Source: Dyadobacter sp. SG02 | Lineage (GTDB): Bacteria; Bacteroidota; Bacteroidia; Cytophagales; Spirosomataceae | Length of the DNA stretch: 64,000 bases | Assembly (NCBI RefSeq): GCF_900109045.1 | Contig: NZ_FNYL01000011.1 | Location: 186,001 to 250,000 of the forward strand | Direction of reading: 5' to 3' | Shown: positions 18,773 through 27,312 of the stretch, piece by piece | Position numbering within the stretch: the first letter of the stretch is position 1 | Layout of the letters: the number at the start of each line of letters is the position of its first letter | Translations under genes and position numbers: made by a program | The notes under the pieces: generated by a model | What the model was told of the DNA's origin: nothing | The model's database searches: none | Seen by the model: only the letters and a program-made list of their open reading frames with translations

Positions 18773-18825
18773 TTCACCCCCATTTGGCAAAGTAACCCTG
18801 TAAAATCAATCAAACGTATAGACAA

Positions 18826-18841
18826 CTACCCGGATGGGTAG
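18826..18841. promoter_or_regulatory. Palindrome CTACCCGGATGGGTAG, candidate NarL-type operator
   Basis: A perfect 6-bp inverted repeat with a 4-base centre. Its right half ATGGGTA equals the reverse complement of the enterobacterial NarL heptamer form TACCCAT. It sits between the regulator gene and the first T9SS protein. Too short for a terminator and no T-run follows. Confidence 0.4.
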
Positions 18842-18924
18842 GAAATGCTTTGCGCATAGCAATTTCCTTTGCGGGGTACATTGCCTGTGGTTGAAACGCA
18901 TTTTCTCAAATCAAAAAACAACAC

Positions 18925-21798
18925 TTGAAAAAACACTACTGCTATATGTTTGAGCTCAAAACACTGGTTCTATGGGTTAGTTTCGCCCTTTGCCTGCCGG
19001 CTGGCATTGCGCATGCGACTGTCTACAATGTGACCAATACTGCCGACGGCACTGGTCTCGACCAATTGAGAGGTGCGCTTGTGGATGCAGGTAATACACC
19101 TGGCACACATACCGTCAACGTCATTGCCGGAACTTACTACATAGACCCGCTAGCCATCGAAATTGGGACGGCCAGCGGGGTTGACATTACCATTAATGCT
19201 GCCGGTCCAGGGAATACAATCATTGATGCCCGCAACCTAGGTCGCGGCTTTGTCATAAATCCGAACGCCGATCAAACGAATGTCAAGGTTGCTTTTAACG
19301 GGATGACCTTTCAAAACTGTATATCAGGCACCGCGCTCGGTGGCGGTGCCGTTCTGGCGCGCAACGGGCGTGGAAATGCGATCAGCTTCGATAACTGTTG
19401 GTTTTTTAATAATAAGGCAACTAATGACAAGGAGCGACCTGATGGAGGTGCAATCTTCTGCTTCGATGTATCCCTTTCTGTCACAAACTGTACGTTTACG
19501 GGTAACACCGCTTACGTCGGCAACGGAGGAGCCATAGGCGTGAGACTTAACATGGCATCTAACAGGATTAACTCCGGGCAAATTAATATTGCCAACTCCC
19601 TATTTTCTCACAACAAGGCAACTAATGCCCACATTGGAGCTATTTCAATAATTGCTATTGGCGGTCCGGGCACTTTTTCTACTTCTATTACCGGATGTAC
19701 ATTTATCGCCAATTCCGCCGACCAAGGGTTGATCGGAGCGATTGGTTGGACGAGTTGGATCAATGGATCTAAGCTCAACATCAATTACAATCGTTTCCTC
19801 AGTAACACTGCACGAGATCGTGGTGCCGTAGAAATAGTGCTACTGCAGCAGGCTGGCCCTCCTGGCTCTCCAATAACCTTCCCAACATCCGATTTGCTCA
19901 ATGCCAAAAACAATTGGTGGGGTTGCAATGCGGGTGCGGTGGGATGTAATGGTGATGACTATGGTACATCTCCGAACGGTTTCGCCGAGGTTTTCACCCC
20001 CCATTTGCAATTAAAGACTACCCTCAACACGCAAAGCATTTGCTACCCCGGCACCAATTCGGTTCAAGCCTCTACGGGTTTTACGTCCAACTCCGCCAAC
20101 GAGCTGATCGACCCGTCCAATCTGGGTGCGTTGATCGGCCGCCCGGTGAGTATCTCAGCCAGTCCAGGCGGTATGGGAATTATTTCCGGGGTATCGAAGA
20201 TTCAGGCAAACGGCATGGCCACCGCGAACTTCATTTCCAACGGAACACCCGGCGTAGTGGAATTTTCTTCGAACTCGGATAATTCCTCCAATAAGGCACC
20301 GCTAACCATCAACACGCCAGGTAGCTGGCTCGGCACTACCAGTAACGACTGGTACCTGCCCGCCAACTGGTGCGGCGGGGCCATTCCTACCGCCAGCACG
20401 AATGTTAACATCCCGGCAGGTACACCCAATTCGCCGGTTATCAAAATATCCCAATCCGAGGCTTTGGCCAAAAATCTCACGATAGCGCCGAATGCAAGCC
20501 TCAGTTTGGATGCCAACTCAACACTTGATGTAAAAGGGGATTTCACCAACAACGGTTCGTTCAACGCAGGTGCCGACGGCGCATACACCTTGTTTTCGGG
20601 CACTGGTACTCAAACCATTCCAGGAGGTACATATTCGATCCTGGGCATTAGTGGCGGTAATAAAACGCTTACTGCCGATGCCACACTGAGTCACTACTTT
20701 GTATTTTTGAGTAATACAAAAATGATATTGGGCAACAACACCTTTACGGTTGCCAGTCCGTCACCATTCAACGATTTCAATTCGGAGCGGTACTTCATCA
20801 CCAATGGTACCGGAGGTCTCAAAAAGAAGAATCTAGGCGCCTCAGGATTCACTTTCCCGATCGGGTCGGCGACGAGTTACATGCCGGTCGTGCTTTCCAA
20901 CACGGGCGCTCCCGACCATTTTACAGCACGCGTGGGCGAAGGGGTTTATACATCCTATTTAAACAATGTACCACAAGGCAGCCCGGTTGCCCTGAAAGCG
21001 GTCAACAGCACCTGGTACATCAGCGAAGACGTGCCGGGAGGATCAAACGTGGGAATGTCCCTGTACTGGAACCCGACCGACGAACTTCCCTCATTTGATC
21101 GAAGCGACTGTTACGTTTCACATTATCAAAACGGCAGCTGGAAACCGACCACGGGTGGCGTTGCGTCGGGCGGCAATCCGTTTTTCGCGAGCCGCTCCGG
21201 CATTACCAGCTTCTCCCCTTTCGCAGTCACCAACCCCGATTCCCCGTTACCTGTCACACTAGCACGCTTCGACGCCGTGAAGGAGGGCTCCACCGCCCTT
21301 CTGAGCTGGTCGACCACTGAGGAAACCAATAGCGAACGTTTCGAAGTAGAACATAGCCTTAATGGAAAAATCTGGCAGAAAATCGGTACGGTCAGGGCAA
21401 AAGGAGAAAGCAAAGTATGGGCAGACTACCATTTTACGGACGAGCAGCCGGTAGCATCGCAGGAAAATCTTTACCGCTTGAAGATAATCGATCGCGGAGC
21501 GACAGGCCCCGGTGCGTTTACATATAGCCGTATTAAAAGCCTGAAATTTGACAGCGATGACAGTCCCGTCGTGTTCCCTAATCCGGTCAATGACAAGCTA
21601 TTCGTACACGATTACACCCATGTTTCAAGCCTGCGCATTATCGATGTAAATGGAAAGGTAGTCTACCAATCCGGCACGATGAAAACCGATGCAGTCAACG
21701 TCGAAAAACTTACGGCAGGGGTACACCTGGTGGAGATCGGGTGGCTTGATGGAAGAAAGTCGGTAAGGAAAATTGTGATCAATATCAACCAACCCTAA
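18925..21798 (+). CDS. T9SS-secreted beta-helix protein with type A sorting domain
   Basis: A 957-aa surface or secreted protein. It starts at TTG 18925 or ATG 18946; both give a signal peptide ending near AGIAHA. Residues about 40-330 form a right-handed beta-helix with polymorphic-outer-membrane-protein-like repeats (GGAIFCFDVSLSVTNCTFTGN). A TWLG/NW-type module (SWLGTTSNDWYLPANW) begins near residue 465. A fibronectin-like region (LPVTLARFDAVKEGSTALLS) follows, then a C-terminal type A sorting domain (VVFPNPVNDKLFVHD ... RKIVINI). It is exported by Sec and T9SS and probably anchored on the cell surface. Its C-terminal 450 residues are strongly similar to the next gene. Adhesion or polysaccharide binding is plausible but unproven. 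Confidence 0.9.
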   Translation: MKKHYCYMFELKTLVLWVSFALCLPAGIAHATVYNVTNTADGTGLDQLRGALVDAGNTPGTHTVNVIAGTYYIDPLAIEIGTASGVDITINAAGPGNTIIDARNLGRGFVINPNADQTNVKVAFNGMTFQNCISGTALGGGAVLARNGRGNAISFDNCWFFNNKATNDKERPDGGAIFCFDVSLSVTNCTFTGNTAYVGNGGAIGVRLNMASNRINSGQINIANSLFSHNKATNAHIGAISIIAIGGPGTFSTSITGCTFIANSADQGLIGAIGWTSWINGSKLNINYNRFLSNTARDRGAVEIVLLQQAGPPGSPITFPTSDLLNAKNNWWGCNAGAVGCNGDDYGTSPNGFAEVFTPHLQLKTTLNTQSICYPGTNSVQASTGFTSNSANELIDPSNLGALIGRPVSISASPGGMGIISGVSKIQANGMATANFISNGTPGVVEFSSNSDNSSNKAPLTINTPGSWLGTTSNDWYLPANWCGGAIPTASTNVNIPAGTPNSPVIKISQSEALAKNLTIAPNASLSLDANSTLDVKGDFTNNGSFNAGADGAYTLFSGTGTQTIPGGTYSILGISGGNKTLTADATLSHYFVFLSNTKMILGNNTFTVASPSPFNDFNSERYFITNGTGGLKKKNLGASGFTFPIGSATSYMPVVLSNTGAPDHFTARVGEGVYTSYLNNVPQGSPVALKAVNSTWYISEDVPGGSNVGMSLYWNPTDELPSFDRSDCYVSHYQNGSWKPTTGGVASGGNPFFASRSGITSFSPFAVTNPDSPLPVTLARFDAVKEGSTALLSWSTTEETNSERFEVEHSLNGKIWQKIGTVRAKGESKVWADYHFTDEQPVASQENLYRLKIIDRGATGPGAFTYSRIKSLKFDSDDSPVVFPNPVNDKLFVHDYTHVSSLRIIDVNGKVVYQSGTMKTDAVNVEKLTAGVHLVEIGWLDGRKSVRKIVININQP

Positions 21799-21802
21799 CC
21801 TC

Positions 21803-24385
21803 ATGTACAAACTTCTACTTCCGTTATTTTTCGTATGCTCGGTAAGTTCCACATTATTTGCCCAGAAAACCTGGACAGGAGGATCTAGCAGCAGTTGGAT
21901 GGACGATGACAACTGGGAACCTTACGGCATCCCGGCTTACGATGACGAAATCACTATACTCGCGAACAGGCCCAACAGTCCGGTAGTACCGACCGGTTCG
22001 GAAATTGAGTTCCACACCATTAAAGTCAAGCCAGGCGCTTCATTAACGGTGGAGGCCGGCGCTACCATGACCTCTACCGCTTCGCAGAATCATACGCTGG
22101 AGATTCTGGGAACATTTACCAACCACGGTACCGTAACGATCACCAATAACGAAGTTGGCCCGGTCGAATACGCCGCGATCGAGATAAATGGTGGCGGTGT
22201 CCTTCGCAACGATGGAACCCTGACTGAAACCGGCACTATATCGATGGGCATTTTTGTAGTTGCGGGTAAAGTATACAATGAATCGGGAGGATTTATTTCA
22301 GTTAATAACAACATTGGATTACTCCTCTTCTCCGAGGGTTTGCTAAAGAATTACAGCGGCGCCGAAATCCGGATCAAGGGAACAGCGGGTAGTCTGGGAA
22401 GTTTAGGCGACGTTACTAACTCGGGCAAGTTTACATGTGAAGGCAATATGGAAATCGGAGACGGGATGGTGAGCAACGCCCCGTGTGGCACTTTTCATGT
22501 AAATGGCTCTGTTATAATTGACAATACGTCCAATAGAGGCATGGGCAATGAAGGCGTGGTTATCATCACCGATACGCTGAAATTGAAAAAGGGACAGTAT
22601 GGAAACCTGGGCATTACAAAATACAAAGGCATATACGTAAATGACCAAAGTGCCTTCGTAAACTTGTTTAACGATGCACAAATGACAGGTTCCGCTGTGG
22701 TCGCCGACGACCCCGAGCTCTTGATTACAGGATATGGATCGGCGAGTGGGATGGAAGTTTTAGGCATTTTCATCGATCCGGCCGGAACACAGTCGGCTGG
22801 TTACTACAATGGTACTTATTTTTCGGGTGACCCCTCCTTGCCCGAGGGAAGCCAGACACTTTACATTCAAATGGTCATAAATCATGCGAGCTGCGTTTAT
22901 ACGGTGCCGTTTACGTACGTTAAGCCGGCACCGGCCGGCACCTGGCTAGGCATGCACGATTCCGACTGGAGCAATCCGATAAACTGGATGTATAACAAGG
23001 TGCCGGATGCGACGACGAACGTCAATATTCCCGCCGGCACTCCAAACAATCCGGTCATCAGTTCCGACCATGCCACAGCCAATGATTTAACGATAGCAGC
23101 AGGTGCTAGTCTGACCCTCACGGAAGGTGCAGTATTAGTCATCATGGGCAACGGGACGAACAACGGGACTTTTGATGCAGGTGCTGCATTCGTTGCATTC
23201 ACAAGCACCAGCCCGCAGACGATCCTGGGCGGGCAGTATGCGGTCCTCTCTGTTGCCGGAGATTCCAGGAAACAGCTCAGTGGCGATGCAACGGTAAATA
23301 GCAGAATATTGCTTAACGAAGCTACTAAGATTGCCCTGGGCGACAACGATATCACATTGGCTGACAATGCCCTGATTGAAGGCGCTAGCGCAGAAAGCTA
23401 TCTGATCACGGATGGTACCGGCGGCCTTAAAAAGCAAAAAGTAGGTTTGGAGGAATTTACCTTTCCGGTAGGCTCTGAAACCAGTTACACGCCGTTGATC
23501 ATGACCAACTTTGGCATTGTCGACAATTTTACGGCGCGCGCCAACATTGGTACGTACACATCCTTTTTGAATAACATTCCGCAAGGCAGCCCCATTAGCA
23601 GCATGGCCGTAAATAAAACTTGGTATGTGAGCGAAGATGTGCCGGGCGGATCAAATGTGACGATGACGTTGTTTTGGAATGCCACCGATGAACTACCCAA
23701 TTTTGACCGTAACGAATGCTTTATTACTCATTACCAAAACAATCAATGGGACGAGATGATGGCTTTGCCGGCTTTTGGTACTGGCCCTTATACCAAAAAA
23801 AGAGTGGGCATAACCAGTTTCTCACCCTTCGCGGTTGCCAATCCGAACAGCCCGCTCCCCGTCGCACTCGCCCGTTTCGATGCGGTACGGGAAGGAAATG
23901 CGGCGCTGCTAACCTGGTCGACCAATTCTGAGATAAACAGCGACCATTTCGAAGTGCAGCGCAGTGGCAATGCCAAGGACTGGGAAAGTATCGGGTCTGT
24001 CGCGGCAGCCCGGGAGAGCCAGGTGCTGACGGATTATCACTTTGTGGATTTACATCCATTGGTTTTACAAGAAAGTTTCTACCGCTTACGGATGGTCGAT
24101 ACCGACGGCACATTCGCTTATAGCCGGATCAGGAATTTGTCCTTTTCAGGTTCCGGCAAAAGCCTAGCATATCCGAATCCGGCTACTGAAAAGCTGTTCG
24201 TGCAGGATTTCTCGCAAGTTTCAAGTGCCTGCATCACCGACATGAGCGGAAAAGTAGTCTATCGGACCAGCAAGGTGAGCGATGCCGGGATACAGGTCGA
24301 CAACTTGCCGGCAGGATTGTATTTGATGGAAATTTCCTGGGCAAATGGCCTGAGGGCTGTTCAGAAAGTTTTAATCGACCGGTAG
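21803..24385 (+). CDS. T9SS-secreted protein, tandem paralogue of the preceding gene
   Basis: An 860-aa protein starting 4 bases after the previous stop, so the two form one operon. A signal peptide (LLLPLFFVCSVSSTLFA) comes first. The N-terminal half has short beta-rich repeats with TNHGTVTITNN-like units and a first SSSWMDDDNWEP module near residue 30. A second module (TWLGMHDSDWSNPINW) begins near residue 379 and matches the paralogue closely, including NVNIPAGTPN. The final part carries LPVALARFDAV and a type A sorting domain (LAYPNPATEKLFVQD). The two genes share the C-terminal half but differ at the N-terminus, as if one delivery and anchoring module had been fitted to two different heads. 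Confidence 0.9.
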   Translation: MYKLLLPLFFVCSVSSTLFAQKTWTGGSSSSWMDDDNWEPYGIPAYDDEITILANRPNSPVVPTGSEIEFHTIKVKPGASLTVEAGATMTSTASQNHTLEILGTFTNHGTVTITNNEVGPVEYAAIEINGGGVLRNDGTLTETGTISMGIFVVAGKVYNESGGFISVNNNIGLLLFSEGLLKNYSGAEIRIKGTAGSLGSLGDVTNSGKFTCEGNMEIGDGMVSNAPCGTFHVNGSVIIDNTSNRGMGNEGVVIITDTLKLKKGQYGNLGITKYKGIYVNDQSAFVNLFNDAQMTGSAVVADDPELLITGYGSASGMEVLGIFIDPAGTQSAGYYNGTYFSGDPSLPEGSQTLYIQMVINHASCVYTVPFTYVKPAPAGTWLGMHDSDWSNPINWMYNKVPDATTNVNIPAGTPNNPVISSDHATANDLTIAAGASLTLTEGAVLVIMGNGTNNGTFDAGAAFVAFTSTSPQTILGGQYAVLSVAGDSRKQLSGDATVNSRILLNEATKIALGDNDITLADNALIEGASAESYLITDGTGGLKKQKVGLEEFTFPVGSETSYTPLIMTNFGIVDNFTARANIGTYTSFLNNIPQGSPISSMAVNKTWYVSEDVPGGSNVTMTLFWNATDELPNFDRNECFITHYQNNQWDEMMALPAFGTGPYTKKRVGITSFSPFAVANPNSPLPVALARFDAVREGNAALLTWSTNSEINSDHFEVQRSGNAKDWESIGSVAAARESQVLTDYHFVDLHPLVLQESFYRLRMVDTDGTFAYSRIRNLSFSGSGKSLAYPNPATEKLFVQDFSQVSSACITDMSGKVVYRTSKVSDAGIQVDNLPAGLYLMEISWANGLRAVQKVLIDR

Positions 24386-24511
24386 TCAGGTCAAGAGACT
24401 TTCTCAGAAGGTGACCGTCTTTCCCCATTTTCCTGGTTGAGTGAGCATAAACACACAATGATCTCATTTTAAAATACTTAACACCGATATCAACTTCAAA
24501 TCATCAAGCAT

Positions 24512-24575
24512 CCGGTTCGACATTCGTTCCGTTGCGGGTACAAAAGCCCTTCAACGCAAGTTGAGGGGCTGTTTG
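24512..24575 (+). repeat. Copy B: degraded tRNA-Leu 3' end with terminator
   Basis: CCGGTTCGAC of the T arm (24512-24521) and then the perfect 35-bp repeat (24536-24570) are present. The T-stem partner and acceptor stem are replaced by unrelated bases, so this is not a functional tRNA. The duplicated stem can still fold as a terminator, but its T-run is interrupted (GTTTGTG). It marks the far edge of the 9.7-kb block holding the propeller kinase, its regulator and the two T9SS proteins. Confidence 0.75.
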
Positions 24576-24642
24576 TGTTTAGGGGTATTCAAAAATGCCA
24601 TTTTTAAATATTTGAAGGCTGATTTGGGGTTCGACAACCGTT

Positions 24643-24700
24643 GTTGAGACCAAGCGGGATTTGAACCAGGATCGTGCCTCGCATCTGAACTATCCTGTCC
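24643..24700 (-). pseudogene. tRNA-like remnant
   Basis: On the minus strand the segment has a tRNA-like D-arm piece (GATAGTTCAGATGCGAGG), skips the anticodon arm, and continues with a T-arm-like CCTGGTTCAAATCCCGC and an acceptor-like TTGGTCTCA. Only three of five T-stem pairs form and no anticodon arm exists. It could be the scar of a second tRNA at this junction, or chance. Confidence 0.3.
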
Positions 24701-24754
24701 AAGACACATTTCGACGGGGTTCAGAGATCAACAAAGAACGTTTTGATTTCGATC

Positions 24755-24782
24755 TTGCTGTTAGAACTAAATGCTATCTTTG
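24755..24782 (+). promoter_or_regulatory. Bacteroidota-type promoter before the DUF2071 gene
   Basis: -33 TTG at 24755-24757 and -7 TATCTTTG at 24775-24782 fit the TTTG / TAnnTTTG consensus. Transcription should begin near 24789. This rules out a start at the ATG of 24771 and supports ATG 24831. Confidence 0.7.
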
Positions 24783-24830
24783 GCGTATCGAACTGCCAGG
24801 CATTTTAACCATATACTTTCTAGTTTTGGC

Positions 24831-25541
24831 ATGAATCCAACTTTTCTTGACGCGGCATGGCGCAAGCTTATTTTAGCTAACTATGCAGTCGATCCCGCCT
24901 TGCTGGCACCCCATCTACCTCATGGAACAACATTGGACTTGTATAAGGACACTTGCTATCTAAGCCTGGTGGGCTTCATGTTTCAGGACACGAGGGTGAA
25001 GGGCTGGAAGATACCCTTCCATATTAATTTTGAAGAAGTTAATCTGCGCTTTTATGTACTACGAGAACATGAAAAGACCAAAAGAAGAGGTGTTGTGTTC
25101 TTAAAAGAGATTGTACCGCGCCATGCACTTAGCCTGGTGGCCAGGGTGGTATATAGCGAACCCTATGTTACAATGCCCATGAGCCACACCTGGTTGAATA
25201 ACGGGCGAGAATGGACCGTGGCTTACCGGTGGGGCAAAGGATTGCGTAACTGTCTTCAAGTTATCACGGACAATACGCCTACCGATATAGCCGCTGGAAG
25301 CGAAGAGGAGTTTATTACCGAACATTATTGGGGCTACACCCGCATCAATGCTTACAAAACAGCAGAATACGAGGTAACCCATCCACGATGGCAAGTTTAC
25401 GATACCAAAGATTACCTTATAGATGTGGATTTTGCCGGCGTCTACGGCGCAAAGTTCGACTTCTTAAAAACAGAGAAACCTTTGTCGGTATTCCTGGCGG
25501 AAGGTTCTGCAATACAGGTAAAAAAAGGGATAACCATTTAG
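24831..25541 (+). CDS. DUF2071 (YqjF-like) family protein
   Basis: A 236-aa protein beginning MNPTFLDAAWRKLILANYAV, the usual start of this family; the start is fixed by the promoter at 24755-24782. Family marks are the N-terminal W-R segment, LAPHLPHGTTLDLY, SLVGFMF, and the NLRFYVL/RGVVFLKEIVPR core. The fold is related to acetoacetate decarboxylase, but no biochemical function is established. The first gene beyond the tRNA-like scars; local sequence is more AT-rich than its surroundings. Confidence 0.88.
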   Translation: MNPTFLDAAWRKLILANYAVDPALLAPHLPHGTTLDLYKDTCYLSLVGFMFQDTRVKGWKIPFHINFEEVNLRFYVLREHEKTKRRGVVFLKEIVPRHALSLVARVVYSEPYVTMPMSHTWLNNGREWTVAYRWGKGLRNCLQVITDNTPTDIAAGSEEEFITEHYWGYTRINAYKTAEYEVTHPRWQVYDTKDYLIDVDFAGVYGAKFDFLKTEKPLSVFLAEGSAIQVKKGITI

Positions 25542-25549
25542 TATTATTT

Positions 25550-25702
25550 CTATTTTAATGTTCCCTTCAATGGCGTTGCATGGAAATAAGGTGCTACATG
25601 GACAATGCGCTCGCTTTCCGAAACACTGGCTACCATATGTTTGAATAAACCTGAAAGTATAACGTTAGGATCAGCGGTGGCGAAGAAGAGTTTGCGATTT
25701 AT
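25550..25702 (-). pseudogene. Protein-like fragment, possible gene remnant
   Basis: A 50-codon frame on the minus strand, bounded by stops. It reads like the end of a folded protein (RKLFFATADPNVILSGLFKH, then MVASVSESERIVHVAPYFHA). The only internal ATG is at about the middle. I do not recognise the family. It may be a short gene or the 3' remainder of a lost one. It lies antisense in the gap between DUF2071 and the small membrane protein. Confidence 0.3.
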
Positions 25703-25716
25703 TTAACCACAAGGTA

Positions 25717-26043
25717 ATGAAGGAATCGATCAGCAGAAAAGTATTTATTCCCGTGGGGATACTTCTCAGTTTGGGTGTACTATTGAGCTTCATTTTGTGG
25801 TTAAAACTGACTCTAACGAACCAGATCAATTTTGAGACCGCCAGGCAGTTGTATTTATCAAATTATCCGCCGTTTATAAGAAATGCCCGTGTTCTAACTA
25901 GGTTGCACATTATTTTTAACGTATTGGCAATCACCTGCTTACTACGGGCTCCACTTTCTTCACCTAAACTCGTTGTACTGGTTAGATTTTTCGTTATGCT
26001 CAATGTTGTGATGATGATATGGCAGATATTCAGCTTAATGTAG
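25717..26043 (+). CDS. Small membrane protein, unknown
   Basis: A 108-aa protein with three hydrophobic segments: about residues 11-31 (VFIPVGILLSLGVLLSFILW), 62-80 (LHIIFNVLAITCLLRA) and 86-106 (VVLVRFFVMLNVVMMIWQIF). No recognisable domain. Lys/Arg residues flank the first helix as expected for an inner-membrane protein. AT-rich and isolated, in a region with scars of rearrangement. Confidence 0.6.
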   Translation: MKESISRKVFIPVGILLSLGVLLSFILWLKLTLTNQINFETARQLYLSNYPPFIRNARVLTRLHIIFNVLAITCLLRAPLSSPKLVVLVRFFVMLNVVMMIWQIFSLM

Positions 26044-26387
26044 GATCCAGGACATCTTTTCGATCAAATCATCTCGTGGAACTTCTAAATTGCCAATAAA
26101 TTCATCTGCATGAGTTAAATATCATTTACTTAAATCGCATACTTTTCGCAAATCATCCAATAGCCGGTCGGCGCAGGCGCTTCTTTACCGTAACAACTTT
26201 GGGTAGCAGGGCTTTGTTTGAATTTCCGGACATGTGCCAACGGCTATGGCTTAGCAAACCGATCAACATTGCCGATCACGAACTTCCTGGCCTGACCCTT
26301 GCAATAGAAAGCCTCCCGGTAACAAGCTGGGAGGCTTTTTGGTTATTAAATTTGCACAATCAAATTACCAGTACTGCAACCACCCAC
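26044..26387. other. Non-coding stretch before the AraC gene
   Basis: No convincing gene. The frame of the AraC protein stays open back to an ATG at 26199, but a strong terminator at 26308-26344 and a -7 element TAAATTTG at 26347-26354 lie inside that extension, so it is probably not translated. On the minus strand, 26130-26240 reads as a 36-residue peptide ending APAPTGYWMICEKYAI, with only a TTG start. Unexplained. Confidence 0.5.
26308..26344 (+). terminator. Strong intrinsic terminator ahead of the AraC gene
   Basis: Perfect 10-bp stem AAAGCCTCCC (26308-26317) and GGGAGGCTTT (26329-26338), followed by TTGG. It would stop transcripts from the left. With the -7 element TAAATTTG just behind it, the AraC gene appears to be insulated and to start at 26388. 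Confidence 0.85.
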
Positions 26388-27248
26388 ATGGAGGAAACAT
26401 TTTCAAAGGACGGACAATATTTGCTCCGGTTAAAGAAATTAACCACTGATCTGCTGGGCACCCCGGCGCAATTTTCGGAATACACCATTCTTTTTATTGC
26501 GGCAGGGGAAGGCGTTTATCATGCCGATTTCGGAAGTTTCCATTATGTTGGTCCTACCCTGCTGTTTTCAACGCCTCTGCAAGTGATCCACGTGCAGCAA
26601 AGCATGCGCAGCGATGTGACTATGCTCCAATTTCACGGCGATTTCTATTGTATCGAATACCACCGCACCGAAGTAGCTTGTAATGGATTGCTGTTCAACA
26701 ATATTTACATACAACCTTCGGTACCGCTCACCGGTAGGGATATTATGTTGTATTCCAATCTGATGAATGACATCGAGGAGGAATGCAACCAGCCTACCCC
26801 TTCGGAAATTGTGTTACGGGCCTATTTACAATTGCTTCTTGCCAAATCGAGCAGTATCAAAATGAAGCTGATTGAAATCGACAACGGGCCGAAGGAGAAA
26901 GATGAACAGATGGAGCAGTTCAGGCAGCTTTTGGACCAGCATTACCTGGATTTACATAAACCTAATGACTACGCGCGGCTGCTGGCTATGTCGCCCAATA
27001 ACTTTTCCAAACGTTGCAGCCGGTATTTCCGGAAAACGCCGTCGCAGCTCATTCAGGAACGGCTGGTGCTCGAAGCCAAAAAACTGCTTCACCTCACCAG
27101 GCAAAGCATCAAAGAAATTGCCTATGCTTTAAAGTTCAAGGACGAATACTATTTCAGCCGTTTTTTCAAGAAAATAACCAAGGTTTCCCCGCAGGCTTTT
27201 CGTTCCAAAACGGGAATATCCATCGTGGCAGATTTGTCCAAGTCATAG
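26388..27248 (+). CDS. AraC-family transcriptional regulator
   Basis: 286 aa from ATG 26388 (MEETFSKDGQYLL). The N-terminal region is a sensory domain of cupin type (FIAAGEGVYHADFGSFHY). The last 100 residues carry two helix-turn-helices with the family signature (LLHLTRQSIKEIAYALKFKD, YYFSRFFKKITKVSPQAFR). The start is chosen because a terminator and promoter-like element lie just upstream. The next gene, 64 bases on and in the same direction, encodes a DUF417 membrane protein, so this may be its regulator, much as RclR controls rclABC in E. coli. That parallel is inference. Confidence 0.9.
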   Translation: MEETFSKDGQYLLRLKKLTTDLLGTPAQFSEYTILFIAAGEGVYHADFGSFHYVGPTLLFSTPLQVIHVQQSMRSDVTMLQFHGDFYCIEYHRTEVACNGLLFNNIYIQPSVPLTGRDIMLYSNLMNDIEEECNQPTPSEIVLRAYLQLLLAKSSSIKMKLIEIDNGPKEKDEQMEQFRQLLDQHYLDLHKPNDYARLLAMSPNNFSKRCSRYFRKTPSQLIQERLVLEAKKLLHLTRQSIKEIAYALKFKDEYYFSRFFKKITKVSPQAFRSKTGISIVADLSKS

Positions 27249-27284
27249 CCTTTTTCGTCCATGGCCGACGGGAATCGGGTGATG

Positions 27285-27292
27285 TAATTTTG
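27285..27292 (+). promoter_or_regulatory. -7 element TAATTTTG before the DUF417 gene
   Basis: Perfect TAnnTTTG match 21 bases upstream of the ATG at 27313. No clear -33 TTTG is visible, so activator dependence is possible, and an AraC gene adjoins. Confidence 0.5.
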
Positions 27293-27312
27293 AACCACAA
27301 ATCAAATACATC

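Noticed and set aside
14725-24575. Prophage or integrative element with a recombinase
   Set aside because: No integrase, transposase or phage gene lies between the repeats; only the direct repeat supports mobility.
24771-24830. N-terminal extension of DUF2071 from ATG 24771
   Set aside because: The -7 box TATCTTTG covers that position, so transcription starts after it.
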